Origin: Xanthostigma xanthostigma
Lineage: Eukaryota > Arthropoda > Insecta > Raphidioptera > Raphidiidae
Assembly: GCA_963575645.1 (NCBI GenBank)
Contig: OY754470.1
Coordinates: 32,842,501-32,906,500, forward strand
Direction: 5' to 3'
Length of the DNA stretch: 64,000 bases
The notes under the pieces are model-generated. The model had not been told where the DNA came from, did no database searches, and worked only from the letters and a program-made list of their open reading frames with translations. A program made the translations under genes and the position numbers. This document shows, in pieces, positions 50,801 to 64,000 of this stretch; within the stretch, counting starts at the first letter, position 1, and the number at the start of each line of letters is the position of its first letter.

Positions 50801-52494
50801 GACTTACCTTTGTAAAATAAAGCAATTTTGCCTATAAGGTTTCATTTGCACGCAATTGTCGTGAACCATGTAAAAACTGCTTGTTTGCGTTAAAATAATG
50901 GTTAATATGCAGTTTGCATTTTCTTATGAGAGAATGATCCAAACCTGAATGTTATAGTGTAAATAGACTTACCTTAATGAAATAAAGCAATTTTGTCTAT
51001 AAGGACTCATTAATTGCATCTAATTGTCATAAAGCATGTAAAAACTGCTTGTATGCGTTAAAATAATGGTTAATATGCAGTTTGCATTTTCTTATGAGAG
51101 AATGATCCAAACCTGAATGTTATAGTGAAAATAGACTAACCTTTGTAAAATAACGCAATTTTGCCTATAAGGACTCATTTGCACGCAATTGTCGTGAAGC
51201 ATGTAAAAACTGCTTGTCTGCGTGAAAATGATAGTAAATATGCAGTTTGCATTTTCTTATGAGAGAATGATCCAAACCTGAACGTTATAGTGTAAATAGA
51301 CTTACCCTCATGAAATAAAGCAATTTTGCCTATAAAGATTCATTTGCACCTAATTGTCGTAAAGCATGTGAAAACTGCTTGTCTGCGTTTAAATAATGGT
51401 TAATATGCAGTTTGCATTTTATTATGAGAGAATGATCCAAACCTGAATGTTATAGTGTAAATAGACTTACCTTTGTAAAATAAAGCAATTTTGCCTATAA
51501 GGACTCTTTTGCACGCAATTGTCGTGAACAATGTAAAAACTGCTTGTCTGCGTTAAAATAATGGTTAATATGCAGTTTGCATTTTCTTATGAGGGAATGA
51601 TCCAAACCTGAATGTTATAGTGTAAATAGACTTATCTTCATGAAATAAATCAATTTTGCCTATAAGGACTCATTTGCCCCTTATTGTCATAAAGCATGTA
51701 AAAACAGCTTGGATGCGTTAAAATAATGGTTAATATGCAGTTTGCATTTTCTTATGAGAGAATGATCAAAACCTGAATGTTATAGTGAAAATAGACTAAC
51801 CTTTGTAAAATAACGCAATTTTGCCTATAAGGACTCATTTGCACGCAATTGTCGTGAAGCATGTAAAAACTGCTTGTCTGCGTGAAAATGATAGTAAATA
51901 TGCAGTTTGCATTTTCTTATGAGAGAATGATCCAAACCTGAACGTTATAGTGTAAATAGACTTACCCTCATGAAATAAAGCAATTTTGTCTATAAATATT
52001 CATTTGCACCTAATTGTCGTAAAGCATGTGAAAACTGCTTGTCTGCGTTTAAATAATGGTTAATATGCAGTTTGCATTTTCTTATGAGAGAATGATCCAA
52101 ACCTGAATGTAATAGTGTAAATAGACATACCCTCATGAAATATAGCACTTTTGCCTATAAGGCCTCATTTGCACCTAATTGTCGTAAAGCATGTAAAAAC
52201 TGCTTGTCAGCGTTAAAATAATGGTTAATATGCTGTTTGCATTTTCTTATGAGAGAATGATCCAAACCTGAATGTTATAGTGTAAATAGACTTACCTTAA
52301 TGAAATAAAGCAATTTTGCCTATAAGGACTCATTTGCCCCTAATTGTCATAAAGCATGTAAAAACTGCTTGTATGCGTTAAAATAATGGTTAATATGCAG
52401 TTTGCATTTTCTTATGAGAGAATGATCCAAACCTGAATGTTATAGTGAAAATAGACTAACCTTTGTAAAATAACGCAATTTTGCCTATAAGGAC

Positions 52495-55400
52495 TCATTT
52501 GCACGCAATTGTCGTGAAGCATGTAAAAACTGCTTGTCTGCGTTAAAATAATGGTTAATATGCAGTTTGCATTTTCTTATGAGAGAATGATCCAAACCTG
52601 AATGTCTTAGTGTAAATAGACTTACACTCATGAAATAAAGCAATTTTGCCTATAAAGACTCATTTGCACCTAATTGTCATAAAGCATGTAAAAACTGCTT
52701 GTATGCGTTAAAATAATAGTAAATATGCAGTTTGCATTTTCTTATGAGAGAATGATCCAAACCTGAATGTTATAGTGTAAATAGACTTACCCTCATGAAA
52801 TAAAGCAATTTTGCCTATAAGGACCCATTTGCACCTAATTGTCATAAAGCTTGTAAAAACTGCGTGTATGCGTTAAAATAATAGTTAATATGCAGTTTGC
52901 ATTTTCTTATGAGAGAATGATCCAAACCTGAATGTTATAGTGTAAATAGACTAACCTTAATGAAATAAAGCAATTTTGCCTATAAGGACTCATTAATTGC
53001 ATCTAATTGTCATAAAGAATGTAAAAACTGCTTGTATGCGTTAAAATAATGGTTAATATGCAGTTTGCATTTTCTTATGAAAGAATGATCTAAACCTGAA
53101 TGTTATAGTGTAAATAGACTTACCTTTGTAAAATAACGCAAATTTGCCTATAAGGACTCATTTGCACGCAATTGTCGTGAAGGATGTAAAAACTGCTTGT
53201 CTGCGTTAAAATAATGGTTAATATGCAGTTTGCATTTTCTTATGAGAGAATGATCCAAACCTGAATGTTTTAGTGTAAATAGACTTATTCTCATGAAATA
53301 AAGCAATTTTGCCTATAAGGACTCATTTGCACCTAATTGTCGTAAAGCATGTGAAAACTGCTTGTCTGCGTTTAAATAATGGTTAATATGCAGTTTGCAT
53401 TTTCTTATGAGAGAATGATCTAAACCTGAATGGTATAGTGTAAATAGACTTACCTTTGTAAAATAAAGCAATTTTGCCTATAAGGACTCATTTGCACGCA
53501 ATTGTCGTGAAGCATGTAAAAACTGCTTGTCTGCGTGAAAATGATAGTAAATATGCAGTTTGCATTTTCTTATGAGAGAATGGATCCAAACCTGAACGTT
53601 ATAGTGTAAATAGACTAACCCTCATGAAATAAAGCAATTTTGCCTATAAAGATTCATTTGCACCTAATTGTCGTAAAGCATGTGAAAAATGCTTGTTTGC
53701 GTTTAAATAATGGTTAATATGCAGTTTGCATTTACTTATGAGAGAATGATCTAAACCTGAATGTTATAGTGTAAATAGACTTACCTTTGTAAAATAAAGC
53801 AATTTTGCCTATAAGGACTCATTTGCACGCAATTGTCGTGAACCATGTAAAAACTGCTTGTCTGCGTTAAAGTAATGGTTAATATGCAGTTTGCATTTTC
53901 TTATGAGAGAATGATCCAAACCTGAATATTATAGTGTAAATAGACTTACCTTCATGAAATAAAGCAAGTTTGCCTATAAGGACTTATTTGCGCCTAATTG
54001 TCATAAAGCATGTAAAAACTGCTTGTCAGCGTTAAAATAATGGTTAATATGCAGTTTGCATTTTCTTATGAGAGAATGATCCAAACCTGAATGTTATAAT
54101 GTAAATAGACTTACCTTCATGAAATAAAGCAATTTTGCCTATAAGGACTTATTTGCACGCAATTGTCGTGAAGCATATAAAAACTGCTTGTCTGCGTGAA
54201 AATGATAGTAAATATGCAGTTTGCATTTTCTTATGAGAGAATGATCCAAACCTGAATGTTATAGTGTAAATAGACTTACCCTCATGTAATAAAGCAATTT
54301 TGCCTATAAAGACTCATTTGCACCTAATTGTCGTAAAGCATGTAAAAACTGCTTGTCTGCGTTTAAATAATGGTTAATATGCAGTTTGCATTTTCTTATG
54401 AGAGAATGATCCAAACCTGAATGTTATAGTGTAAATAGACTTACCTTCATGATATAAAGCAATTTTGCCTATAAGCACTCATTTGCCCCTAATATTCATA
54501 AAGCATGTAAAAACTGCTTGTATGCGTTAAATGGTTAATTGCAGCAGTTTGCATTTTCTTATGAGAGAATGATCCAAACCTGAATGTTATAGTGTAAATA
54601 GACTTACCCTCATGAAATAAAGCACTTTTGCCTATAAGGACTCATTTGCACCTAATTGTCGTTAAGCATGTAAAAACTGCTTGTCAGCGTTAAAATAATG
54701 GTTAATATGCAGTTTGCATTTTCTTATGAGAGAATGATCCAAACCTAAATGTTATAGTGTAAATAGACTTACCTTAATGAAATAAAGCAATTTTGCCTAT
54801 AAGGACTCATTTGCATCTTATTGTCATAAAGCATGTAAAAACTGCTTGTATGCGTTAAAATAATGGTTAATATGCAGTTTGCATTTTCTTATGAGAGAAT
54901 GATCCAAACCTGAATGTTATAGTGTAAATAGACTTACCTTCATGAAATAAAGCAATTTTGCCTATAAGGACTCATTTGCCCCTAATTGTCATAAAGCATG
55001 TAAAAACTGCTTGTCAGCGTTAAAATAATGGTTAATATGCAGTTTGCATTTTCTTATGAGAGAATGATCCAAACCTGAATGTTATAGTGTAAATAGACTT
55101 ACCTTCATGAAATAAAGCAATTTTGCCTATAAGGACTTATTTGCCCCTAATTGTCATAAAGCATGTAAAAACTGCTTGTCAGCGTTAAAATAATGGTTAA
55201 TATGCAGTTTGCATTTTCTTATGAGAGAATGATCCAAACCTGAATGTTATAATGTAAATAGACTTACCTTCATGAAATAAAGCAATTTTGCCTATAAGGA
55301 CTTATTTGCACGCAATTGTCGTGAAGCATATAAAAACTGCTTGTCTGCGTGAAAATGATAGTAAATATGCAGTTTGCATTTTCTTATGAGAGAATGATCC

Positions 55401-58400
55401 AAACCTGAATGTTATAGTGTAAATAGACTTACCCTCATGTAATAAAGCAATTTTGCCTATAAAGACTCATATGCACCTAATTGTCGTAAAGCATGTAAAA
55501 ACTGCTTGTCTGCGTTTAAATAATGGTTAATATGCAGTTTGCATTTTCTTATGAGAGAATGATCCAAACCTGAATGTTATAGTGTAAATAGACTTACCTT
55601 CATGATATAAAGCAATTTTGCCTATAAGCACTCATTTGCCCCTAATTGTCATAAAGCATGTAAAAACTGCTTGTATGCGTTAAATGGTTAATTGCAGCAG
55701 TTTGCATTTTCTTATGAGAGAATGATCCAAACCTGAATGTTATAGTGTAAATAGACTTACCCTCATGAAATAAAGCACTTTTGCCTATAAGGACTCATTT
55801 GCACCTAATTGTCGTTAAGCATGGAAAAACTGCTTGTCAGCGTTAAAATAATGGTTAATATGCAGTTTGCATTTTCTTATGAGAGAATGATCCAAACCTG
55901 AATGTTATAGTGTAAATAGACTTACCTTAATGAAATAAAGCAATTTTGCCTATAAGGACTCATTTGCACGCAATTGTCGTGAAGCATGTAAAAACTGCTT
56001 GTCTGCGTTAAAATAATGGTTAATATGCAGTTTGCATTTTCTTATGAGAGAATGATCCAAACCTGAATGTTTTAGTGTAAATAGACTTACACTCATGAAA
56101 TAAAGCAATTTTGCCTATAAAGACTCATTTGCACCTAATTGTCATAAAGCATGTAAAAACTGCTTGTATGCGTTAAAATAATAGTAAATATGCAGTTTGC
56201 ATTTTCTTATGAGAGAATGATCCAAACCTGAATGTTATAGTGTAAATAGACTTACCCTCATGAAATAAAGCAATTTTGCCTATAAGGACCCATTTGCACC
56301 TAATTGTCATAAAGCTTGTAAAAACTGCGTGTATGCGTTAAAATAATAGTTAATATGCAGTTTGCATTTTCTTATGAGAGAATGATCCAAACCTGAATGT
56401 TATAGTGTAAATAGACTAACCTTAATGAAATAAAGCAATTTTGCCTATAAGGACTCATTAATTGCATCTAATTGTCATAAAGAATGTAAAAACTGCTTGT
56501 ATGCGTTAAAATAATGGTTAATATGCAGTTTGCATTTTCTTATGAAAGAATGATCTAAACCTGAATGTTATAGTGTAAATAGACTTACCTTTGTAAAATA
56601 ACGCAAATTTGCCTATAAGGACTCATTTGCACGCAATTGTCGTGAAGGATGTAAAAACTGCTTGTCTGCGTTAAAATAATGGTTAATATGCAGTTTGCAT
56701 TTTCTTATGAGAGAATGATCCAAACCTGAATGTTTTAGTGTAAATAGACTTATTCTCATGAAATAAAGCAATTTTGCCTATAAGGACTCATTTGCACCTA
56801 ATTGTCGTAAAGCATGTGAAAACTGCTTGTCTGCGTTTAAATAATGGTTAATATGCAGTTTGCATTTTCTTATGAGAGAATGATCTAAACCTGAATGGTA
56901 TAGTGTAAATAGACTTACCTTTGTAAAATAAAGCAATTTTGCCTATAAGGACTCATTTGCACCCAATTGTCGTGAAGCATGTAAAAACTGCTTGTCTGCG
57001 TGAAAATGATAGTAAATATGCAGTTTGCATTTTCTTATGAGAGAATGGATCCAAACCTGAACGTTATAGTGTAAATAGACTAACCCTCATGAAATAAAGC
57101 AATTTTGCCTATAAAGATTCATTTGCACCTAATTGTCGTAAAGCATGTGAAAAATGCTTGTTTGCGTTTAAATAATGGTTAATATGCAGTTTGCATTTAC
57201 TTATGAGAGAATGATCTAAACCTGAATGTTATAGTGTAAATAGACTTACCTTTGTAAAATAAAGCAATTTTGCCTATAAGGACTCATTTGCACGCAATTG
57301 TCGTGAACCATGTAAAAACTGCTTGTCTGCGTTAAAGTAATGGTTAATATGCAGTTTGCATTTTCTTATGAGAGAATGATCCAAACCTGAATATTATAGT
57401 GTAAATAGACTTACCTTCATGAAATAAAGCAAGTTTGCCTATAAGGACTTATTTGCGCCTAATTGTCATAAAGCATGTAAAAACTGCTTGTCAGCGTTAA
57501 AATAATGGTTAATATGCAGTTTGCATTTTCTTATGAGAGAATGATCCAAACCTGAATGTTATAATGTAAATAGACTTACCTTCATGAAATAAAGCAATTT
57601 TGCCTATAAGGACTTATTTGCACGCAATTGTCGTGAAGCATATAAAAACTGCTTGTCTGCGTGAAAATGATAGTAAATATGCAGTTTGCATTTTCTTATG
57701 AGAGAATGATCCAAACCTGAATGTTATAGTGTAAATAGACTTACCCTCATGTAATAAAGCAATTTTGCCTATAAAGACTCATTTGCACCTAATTGTCGTA
57801 AAGCATGTAAAAACTGCTTGTCTGCGTTTAAATAATGGTTAATATGCAGTTTGCATTTTCTTATGAGAGAATGATCCAAACCTGAATGTTATAGTGTAAA
57901 TAGACTTACCTTCATGATATAAAGCAATTTTGCCTATAAGCACTCATTTGCCCCTAATTGTCATAAAGCATGTAAAAACTGCTTGTATGCGTTAAATGGT
58001 TAATTGCAGCAGTTTGCATTTTCTTATGAGAGAATGATCCAAACCTGAATGTTATAGTGTAAATAGACTTACCCTCATGAAATAAAGCACTTTTGCCTAT
58101 AAGGACTCATTTGCACCTAATTGTCGTTAAGCATGTAAAAACTGCTTGTCAGCGTTAAAATAATGGTTAATATGCAGTTTGCATTTTCTTATGAGAGAAT
58201 GATCCAAACCTAAATGTTATAGTGTAAATAGACTTACCTTAATGAAATAAAGCAATTTTGCCTATAAGGACTCATTTGCATCTTATTGTCATAAAGCATG
58301 TAAAAACTGCTTGTATGCGTTAAAATAATGGTTAATATGCAGTTTGCATTTTCTTATGAGAGAATGATCCAAACCTGAATGTTATAGTGTAAATAGACTT

Positions 58401-59424
58401 ACCTTCATGAAATAAAGCAATTTTGCCTATAAGGACTCATTTGCCCCTAATTGTCATAAAGCATGTAAAAACTGCTTGTCAGCGTTAAAATAATGGTTAA
58501 TATGCAGTTTGCATTTTCTTATGAGAGAATGATCCAAACCTGAATGTTATAGTGTAAATAGACTTACCTTCATGAAATAAAGCAATTTTGCCTATAAGGA
58601 CTTATTTGCCCCTAATTGTCATAAAGCATGTAAAAACTGCTTGTCAGCGTTAAAATAATGGTTAATATGCAGTTTGCATTTTCTTATGAGAGAATGATCC
58701 AAACCTGAATGTTATAATGTAAATAGACTTACCTTCATGAAATAAAGCAATTTTGCCTATAAGGACTTATTTGCACGCAATTGTCGTGAAGCATATAAAA
58801 ACTGCTTGTCTGCGTGAAAATGATAGTAAATATGCAGTTTGCATTTTCTTATGAGAGAATGATCCAAACCTGATTGTTATAGTGTAAATAGACTTACCCT
58901 CATGTAATAAAGCAATTTTGCCTATAAAGACTCATATGCACCTAATTGTCGTAAAGCATGTAAAAACTGCTTGTCTGCGTTTAAATAATGGTTAATATGC
59001 AGTTTGCATTTTCTTATGAGAGAATGATCCAAACCTGAATGTTATAGTGTAAATAGACTTACCTTCATGATATAAAGCAATTTTGCCTATAAGCACTCAT
59101 TTGCCCCTAATTGTCATAAAGCATGTAAAAACTGCTTGTATGCGTTAAATGGTTAATTGCAGCAGTTTGCATTTTCTTATGAGAGAATGATCCAAACCTG
59201 AATGTTATAGTGTAAATAGACTTACCCTCATGAAATAAAGCACTTTTGCCTATAAGGACTCATTTGCACCTAATTGTCGTTAAGCATGGAAAAACTGCTT
59301 GTCAGCGTTAAAATAATGGTTAATATGCAGTTTGCATTTTCTTATGAGAGAATGATCCAAACCTGAATGTTATAGTGTAAATAGACTTACCTTAATGAAA
59401 TAAAGCAATTTTGCCTATAAGGAC
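52495..59424 (+). repeat. 3465-bp (21-monomer) tandem duplication with a nested 1153-bp duplication
   Basis: GAATGGATCC (TGGATCC at 53581 and 57046), CTTACACTCATG (52621 and 56086) and ATTGCAGCAG (54538/58003 and 55691/59156) are all exactly 3465 bp apart. Within each copy, GCAGCAG monomers 1153 bp apart mark a nested seven-monomer duplication. Differences are few, for example TAATATTCATAAAG versus TAATTGTCATAAAG, CACGCAATTG versus CACCCAATTG, and TGAATG versus TGATTG. The join near 55960 is a hybrid monomer (CTTACCTTAATG left half, CACGCAATTGTCGTG right half). The exact left limit is uncertain by about 150 bp. Confidence 0.87.
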
Positions 59425-62400
59425 TCATTTGCATCTTATTGTCATAAAGCATGTAAAAACTGCTTGTATGCGTTAAAATAATGGTTAATATGCAGTTTGC
59501 ATTTTCTTATGAGAGAATGATCCAAACCTGAATGTTATAGTGTAAATAGACTTACCTTCATGAAATAAAGCAATTTTGCCTATAAGGACTCATTTGCCCC
59601 TAATTGTCATAAAGCATGTAAAAACTGCTTGTCAGCGTTAAAATAATGGTTAATATGCAGTTTGCATTTTCTTATGAGAGATTGATCCAAACCTGAATGT
59701 TATAATGTAAATAGACTTACCTTCATGAAATAAAGCAATTTTGCCTATAAGGACTCATTAATTGCATCTAATTGTCATAAAGCATTTAAAAACTGCTTGT
59801 ATGCGTTAAAATAATGGTTAATATGCAGTTTGCATTTTCTTATGAGAGAATGATCCAAACCTGAATGTTATAGTGTAAATAGACTTACCTTAATGAAATA
59901 AAGCAATTTTGCCTATAAGGACTCATTAATTGCATCTAATTGTCATAAAGCATGTAAAAACTGCTTGTATGCGTTAAAATAATGGTTAATATGCAGTTTG
60001 CATTTTCTTATGAGAGAATGATCCAAACCTGAATGTTATAGTGAAAATAGACTAACCTTTGTAAAATAACGCAATTTTGCCTATAAGGACTCATTTGCAC
60101 GCAATTGTCGTGAAGCATGTAAAAACTGCTTGTCTGCGTGAAAATGATAGTAAATATGCAGTTTGCATTTTCTTATGAGAGAATGATCTAAACCTGAACG
60201 TTATAGTGTAAATAGACTTACCCTCATGAAATAAAGCAATTTTGCCTATAAAGATTCATTCGCACCTAATTGTCGTAAAGCATGTGAAAACTGCTTGTCT
60301 GCGTTTAAATAATGGTTAATATGCAGTTTGCATTTTCTTATGAGAGAATGATCTAAACCTGAATGTTATAGTGTAAATAGATTTACCTTTGTAAAATAAA
60401 GCAATTTTGCCTATAAGGACTCATTTGCACGCAATTGTCGTGAACCATGTAAAAACTGCTTGTCTGCGTTAAAATAATGGTTAATATGCAGTTTGCATTT
60501 TCTTATAAGAGAATGATCCAAACCTGAATGTTATAGTGTAAATAGACTTACCTTCATGAAATAAAGCAATTTTGCCTATAAGGACTCATTTGCCCCTAAT
60601 TGTCATAAAGCATGTAAAAACTGCTTGTCAGCGTTAAAATAATGGTTAATATGCAGTTTGCATTTTCTTACGAGAGAATGATCCAAACCTGAATGTTATA
60701 GTGAAAATAGACTAACCTTTGTAAAATAACGCATGTTTGCCTATAAGGACTCATTTGCACGCAATTGTCGTGAAGCATGTAAAAACTGCTTGTCTGCGTG
60801 AAAATGATAGTAAATATGCAGTTTGCATTTTCTTATGAGAGAATGATCCAAACCTGAACGTTATAGTGTAAATAGACTTACCCTCATGAAATAAAGCAAT
60901 TTTGCCTATAAAGATTCATTTGCACCTAATTGTCGTAAAGCATGTGAAAACTGCTTGTCTGCGTTTAAATAATGGTTAATATGCAGTTTGCATTTTCTTA
61001 TGAGAGAATGATCTAAACCTGAATGTTATAGTGTAAATAGATTTACCTTTGTAAAATAAAGCAATTTTGCCTATAAGGACTCATTTGCACGCAATTGTCG
61101 TGAACCATGTAAAAACTGCTTGTCTGCGTTAAAATAATGGTTAATATGCAGTTTGCATTTTCTTATGAGAGAATGATCCAAACCTGAATGTTATAGTGTA
61201 AATAGACTTACCTTCATGAAATAAAGCACTTTTGCCTATAAGGACTCATTTGCCCCTAATTGTCATAAAGCATGTAAAAACTGCTTGTATGCGTTAAAAT
61301 AATGGTTAATATGCAGTTTGCATTTTCTTATGAGAGAATGATCCAAACCTGAATGTTATAGTGAAAATAGACTAACCTTTGTAAAATAACGCAATTTTGC
61401 CTATAAGGACTCATTTGCACGCAATTATCGTGAAGCATGTAAAAACTGCTTGTCTGCGTTAAAATAATGGTTAATATGCAGTTTGCAATTTCTTATGAGA
61501 GAATGATCCAAACCTGAATGTTATAGTGTAAATAGACTTACCTTAATGAAATAAAGCAATTTTGCCTATAAGGACTCATTAATTGCATCTAATTGTCATA
61601 AAGCATGTAAAAACTGCTTGTATGCGTAAAAATAATGGTTAATATCCAGTTTGCATTTTCTTATGAGAGAATGATCCAAACCTGAATGTTATAGTGAAAA
61701 TAGACTAACCTTTGTAAAATAACGCAATTTTGCCTATAAGGACTCATTTGCACGCAATTGTCGTGAAGCATGTAAAAACTGCTTGTCTGCGTGAAAATGA
61801 TAGTAAATATGCAGTTTGCATTTTCTTATGAGAGAATGATCCAAACCTGAACGTTATAGTGTAAATAGACTTACCCTCATGAAATAAAGCAATTTTGCCT
61901 ATAAAGATTCATTTGCACCTAATTGTCGTAAAGCATGTGAAAACTGCTTGTCTGCGTTTAAATAATGGTTAATATGCAGTTTGCATTTTCTTATGAGAGA
62001 ATGATCCAAACCTGAATGTTATAGTGTAAATAGACTTACCTTTGTAAAATAAAGCAATTTTGCCTATAAGGACTCATTTGCACGCAATTGTCGTGAACAA
62101 TGTAAAAACTGCTTGTCTGCGTTAAAATAATGGTAAATATGCAGTTTGCATTTTCTTATGAGGGAATGATCCAAACCTGAATGTTATAGTGTAAATAGAC
62201 TTATCTTCATGAAATAAATCAATTTTGCCTATAAGGACTCATTTGCCCCTTATTGTCATAAAGCATGTAAAAACAGCTTGGATGCGTTAAAATAATGGTT
62301 AATATGCAGTTTGCATTTTCTTATGAGAGAATGATCCAAACCTGAATGTTATAGTGAAAATAGACTAACCTTTGTAAAATAACGCAATTTTGCCTATAAG

Positions 62401-64000
62401 GACTCATTTGCACGCAATTGTCGTGAAGCATGTAAAAACTGCTTGTCTGCGTGAAAATGATAGTAAATATGCAGTTTGCATTTTCTTATGAGAGAAAAAT
62501 CCAAACCTGAACGTTATAGTGTAAATAGACTTACCCTCATGAAATAAAGCAATTTTGTCTATAAATATTCATTTGCACCTAATTGTCGTGAAGCATGTAA
62601 AAACTGCTTGTCTGCGTTAAAATAATGGTTAATATGCAGTTTGCATTTTCTTATGAGAGAATGATCCAAACCTGAATGTTATAGTGTAAATAGACATACC
62701 CTCATTAAATATAGCACTTTTGCCTATAAGGCCTCATTTGCACCTAATTGTCGTAAAGCATGTAAAAACTGCTTGTCAGCGTTAAAATAGTGGTTAATAT
62801 TCTGTTTGCATTTTCTTATGAGAGAATGATCCAAACCTGAATGTTATAGTGTAAATAGACTTTCCTTAATGAAATAAAGCAATTTTGCCTATAAGGACTC
62901 ATTTGCCCCTAATTTACATAAAGCATGTAAAAACTGCTTGTATGCGTTAAAATAATGGTTAATATGCAGTTTGCATTTTCTTATGAGAGAATGATCCAAA
63001 CCTGAATGTTATAGTGAAAATAGACTAACCTTTGTAAAATAACGCAATTTTGCCTATAAGGACTCATTTGCACGCAATTGTCGTGAAGCATGTAAAAACT
63101 GCTTGTCTGCGTTAAAATAATGGTTAATATGCAGTTTGCATTTTCTTATGAGAGAATGATCCAAACCTGAATGTTTTAGTGTAAATAGACTTACCCTCAT
63201 GAAATAAAGCAATTTTGCCTATAAAGACTCATTTGCACCTAATTGTCATAAAGCATGTAAAAACTGCTTGTATGCGTTAAAATAATAGTAAATATGCAGT
63301 TTGCATTTTCTTATGAGAGAATGATCCAAACCTGAATGTTATAGTGTAAATAGACTTACCCTCATGAAATAAAGCAATTTTGCCTATAAGGACCCATTTG
63401 CACCTAATTGTCATAAAGCTTGTAAAAACTGCGTGTATGCGTTAAAATAATAGTTAATATGCAGTTTGCATTTTCTTATGAGAGAATGATCTAAACCTGA
63501 ATGTTATAGTGTAAATAGACTTACCTTTGTAAAATAAAGCAATTTTGCCTATAAGGACTCATTTGCACGCAATTGTCGTGAACCATGTAAAAACTGCTTG
63601 TCTGCGTTAAAATAACGGTTAATATGCAGTTTGCATTTTCTTATGAGAGAATGATCCAAACCTGAATGTTATAGTGTAAATAGACTAACCTTAATGAAAT
63701 AAAGCAATTTTGCCTATAAGGACTCATTAATTGCATCTAATTGTCATAAAGCATGTAAAAACTGCTTGTATGCGTTAAAATAATGGTTAATATGCAGTTT
63801 GCATTTTCTTATGAAAGAATGATCTAAACCTGAATGTTATAGTGTAAATAGACTTACCTTTGTAAAATAACGCAAATTTGCCTATAAGGACTCATTTGCA
63901 CGCAATTGTCGTAAAGCATGTAAAAACTGCTTGTCTGCGTTAAAATAATGGTTAATATGCAGTTTGCATTTTCTTATGAGAGAATGATCCAAACCTGAAT

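Larger units (their letters stand above)
9914..64000 (+). repeat. Satellite array, about 165-bp monomers, right of the LINE
   Basis: The same satellite continues without interruption to the right edge, ending inside a monomer. All copies lie in the same orientation as those before 7120. I scanned every line for breaks and saw only substitutions, indels of 1-7 bp, a +3 triplet class and a shortened 3' end class (TTAAATGGTTAATTGCAGCAG). There is no other transposon, gene, RNA gene or unique DNA. Minus-strand ORFs of 60-82 codons recur with the monomer period and are not genes. Sub-blocks showing higher-order structure are listed separately. Confidence 0.98.

Noticed and set aside
53575..53595. 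GAATGGATCC insertion as a possible transposon footprint
   Set aside because: It is a single extra G relative to GAATGATCC, copied by the 3465-bp duplication at 57046. There is no flanking duplication of any length.
1..64000. CRISPR-like array
   Set aside because: Repeats are contiguous with about 165-bp period and no unique spacers; there are no cas genes and the setting is eukaryotic.
1..64000. CENP-B box in the monomers
   Set aside because: I looked for the TTCG...CGGG core and saw none. The monomers are A+T-rich, with CG mostly in TGCGTT and GTCGT.
1..64000. tRNA, rRNA or snRNA genes within the array
   Set aside because: No cloverleaf, rRNA-like or Pol III box A/B pair was recognised. 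All sequence outside the LINE is explained by monomer variants.

Overview
The window is almost entirely one tandem satellite DNA array. The basic unit is about 165 bp (165 or 168 bp in most copies). It runs head-to-tail in one orientation from the first base to the last, and length division gives about 370 copies. I see no edge of the array and no unique single-copy sequence. The only non-satellite DNA is one non-LTR retrotransposon (LINE) insertion at about 7121-9913. It carries the only credible protein-coding region, an endonuclease plus reverse transcriptase ORF of about 904 codons with no internal stop.

Organism: a metazoan is indicated by an APE-type LINE of the jockey/CR1 kind, a strongly A+T-rich nucleosome-length satellite and the absence of any prokaryotic gene organisation. 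The (ATT)n tail and the style of the RT protein suggest an arthropod, probably an insect, but the sequence alone does not fix the species. The likely setting is centromeric, pericentromeric or other constitutive heterochromatin; this is inference.

Layout: 1-7120, satellite, with a 1164-bp tandem duplication at 3031-5358. 7121-9913, the 5'-truncated LINE, with 3' UTR, AATAAA and (ATT)7 tail. 9914-64000, satellite again with nested duplications. These are: a paralogue of the LINE target region without the LINE (about 16842-19229); a local 989-bp-offset duplication (18676-20155); two adjacent 45-47-monomer units (20631-28059 and 28060-35816), each holding a 2308-bp duplication; a 2321-bp duplication (37386 to about 41340); a 330-bp dimer repeated three times (42620-43609); 1330-bp and 997-bp duplications (43730 to about 47860); and a 3465-bp duplication containing a 1153-bp one (52495 to about 59424).

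How it works together: there is no gene network here. The array appears to have grown by repeated unequal exchange or amplification at several scales (2, 6-8, 14, 21 and about 45 monomers). The LINE landed in one monomer without net loss or gain of target sequence. I found no defence system, CRISPR array, RNA gene or host gene. The points worth following are the hierarchical repeat structure, the exact LINE junction at a small dyad, and the start codon that satellite DNA supplies to the LINE ORF.
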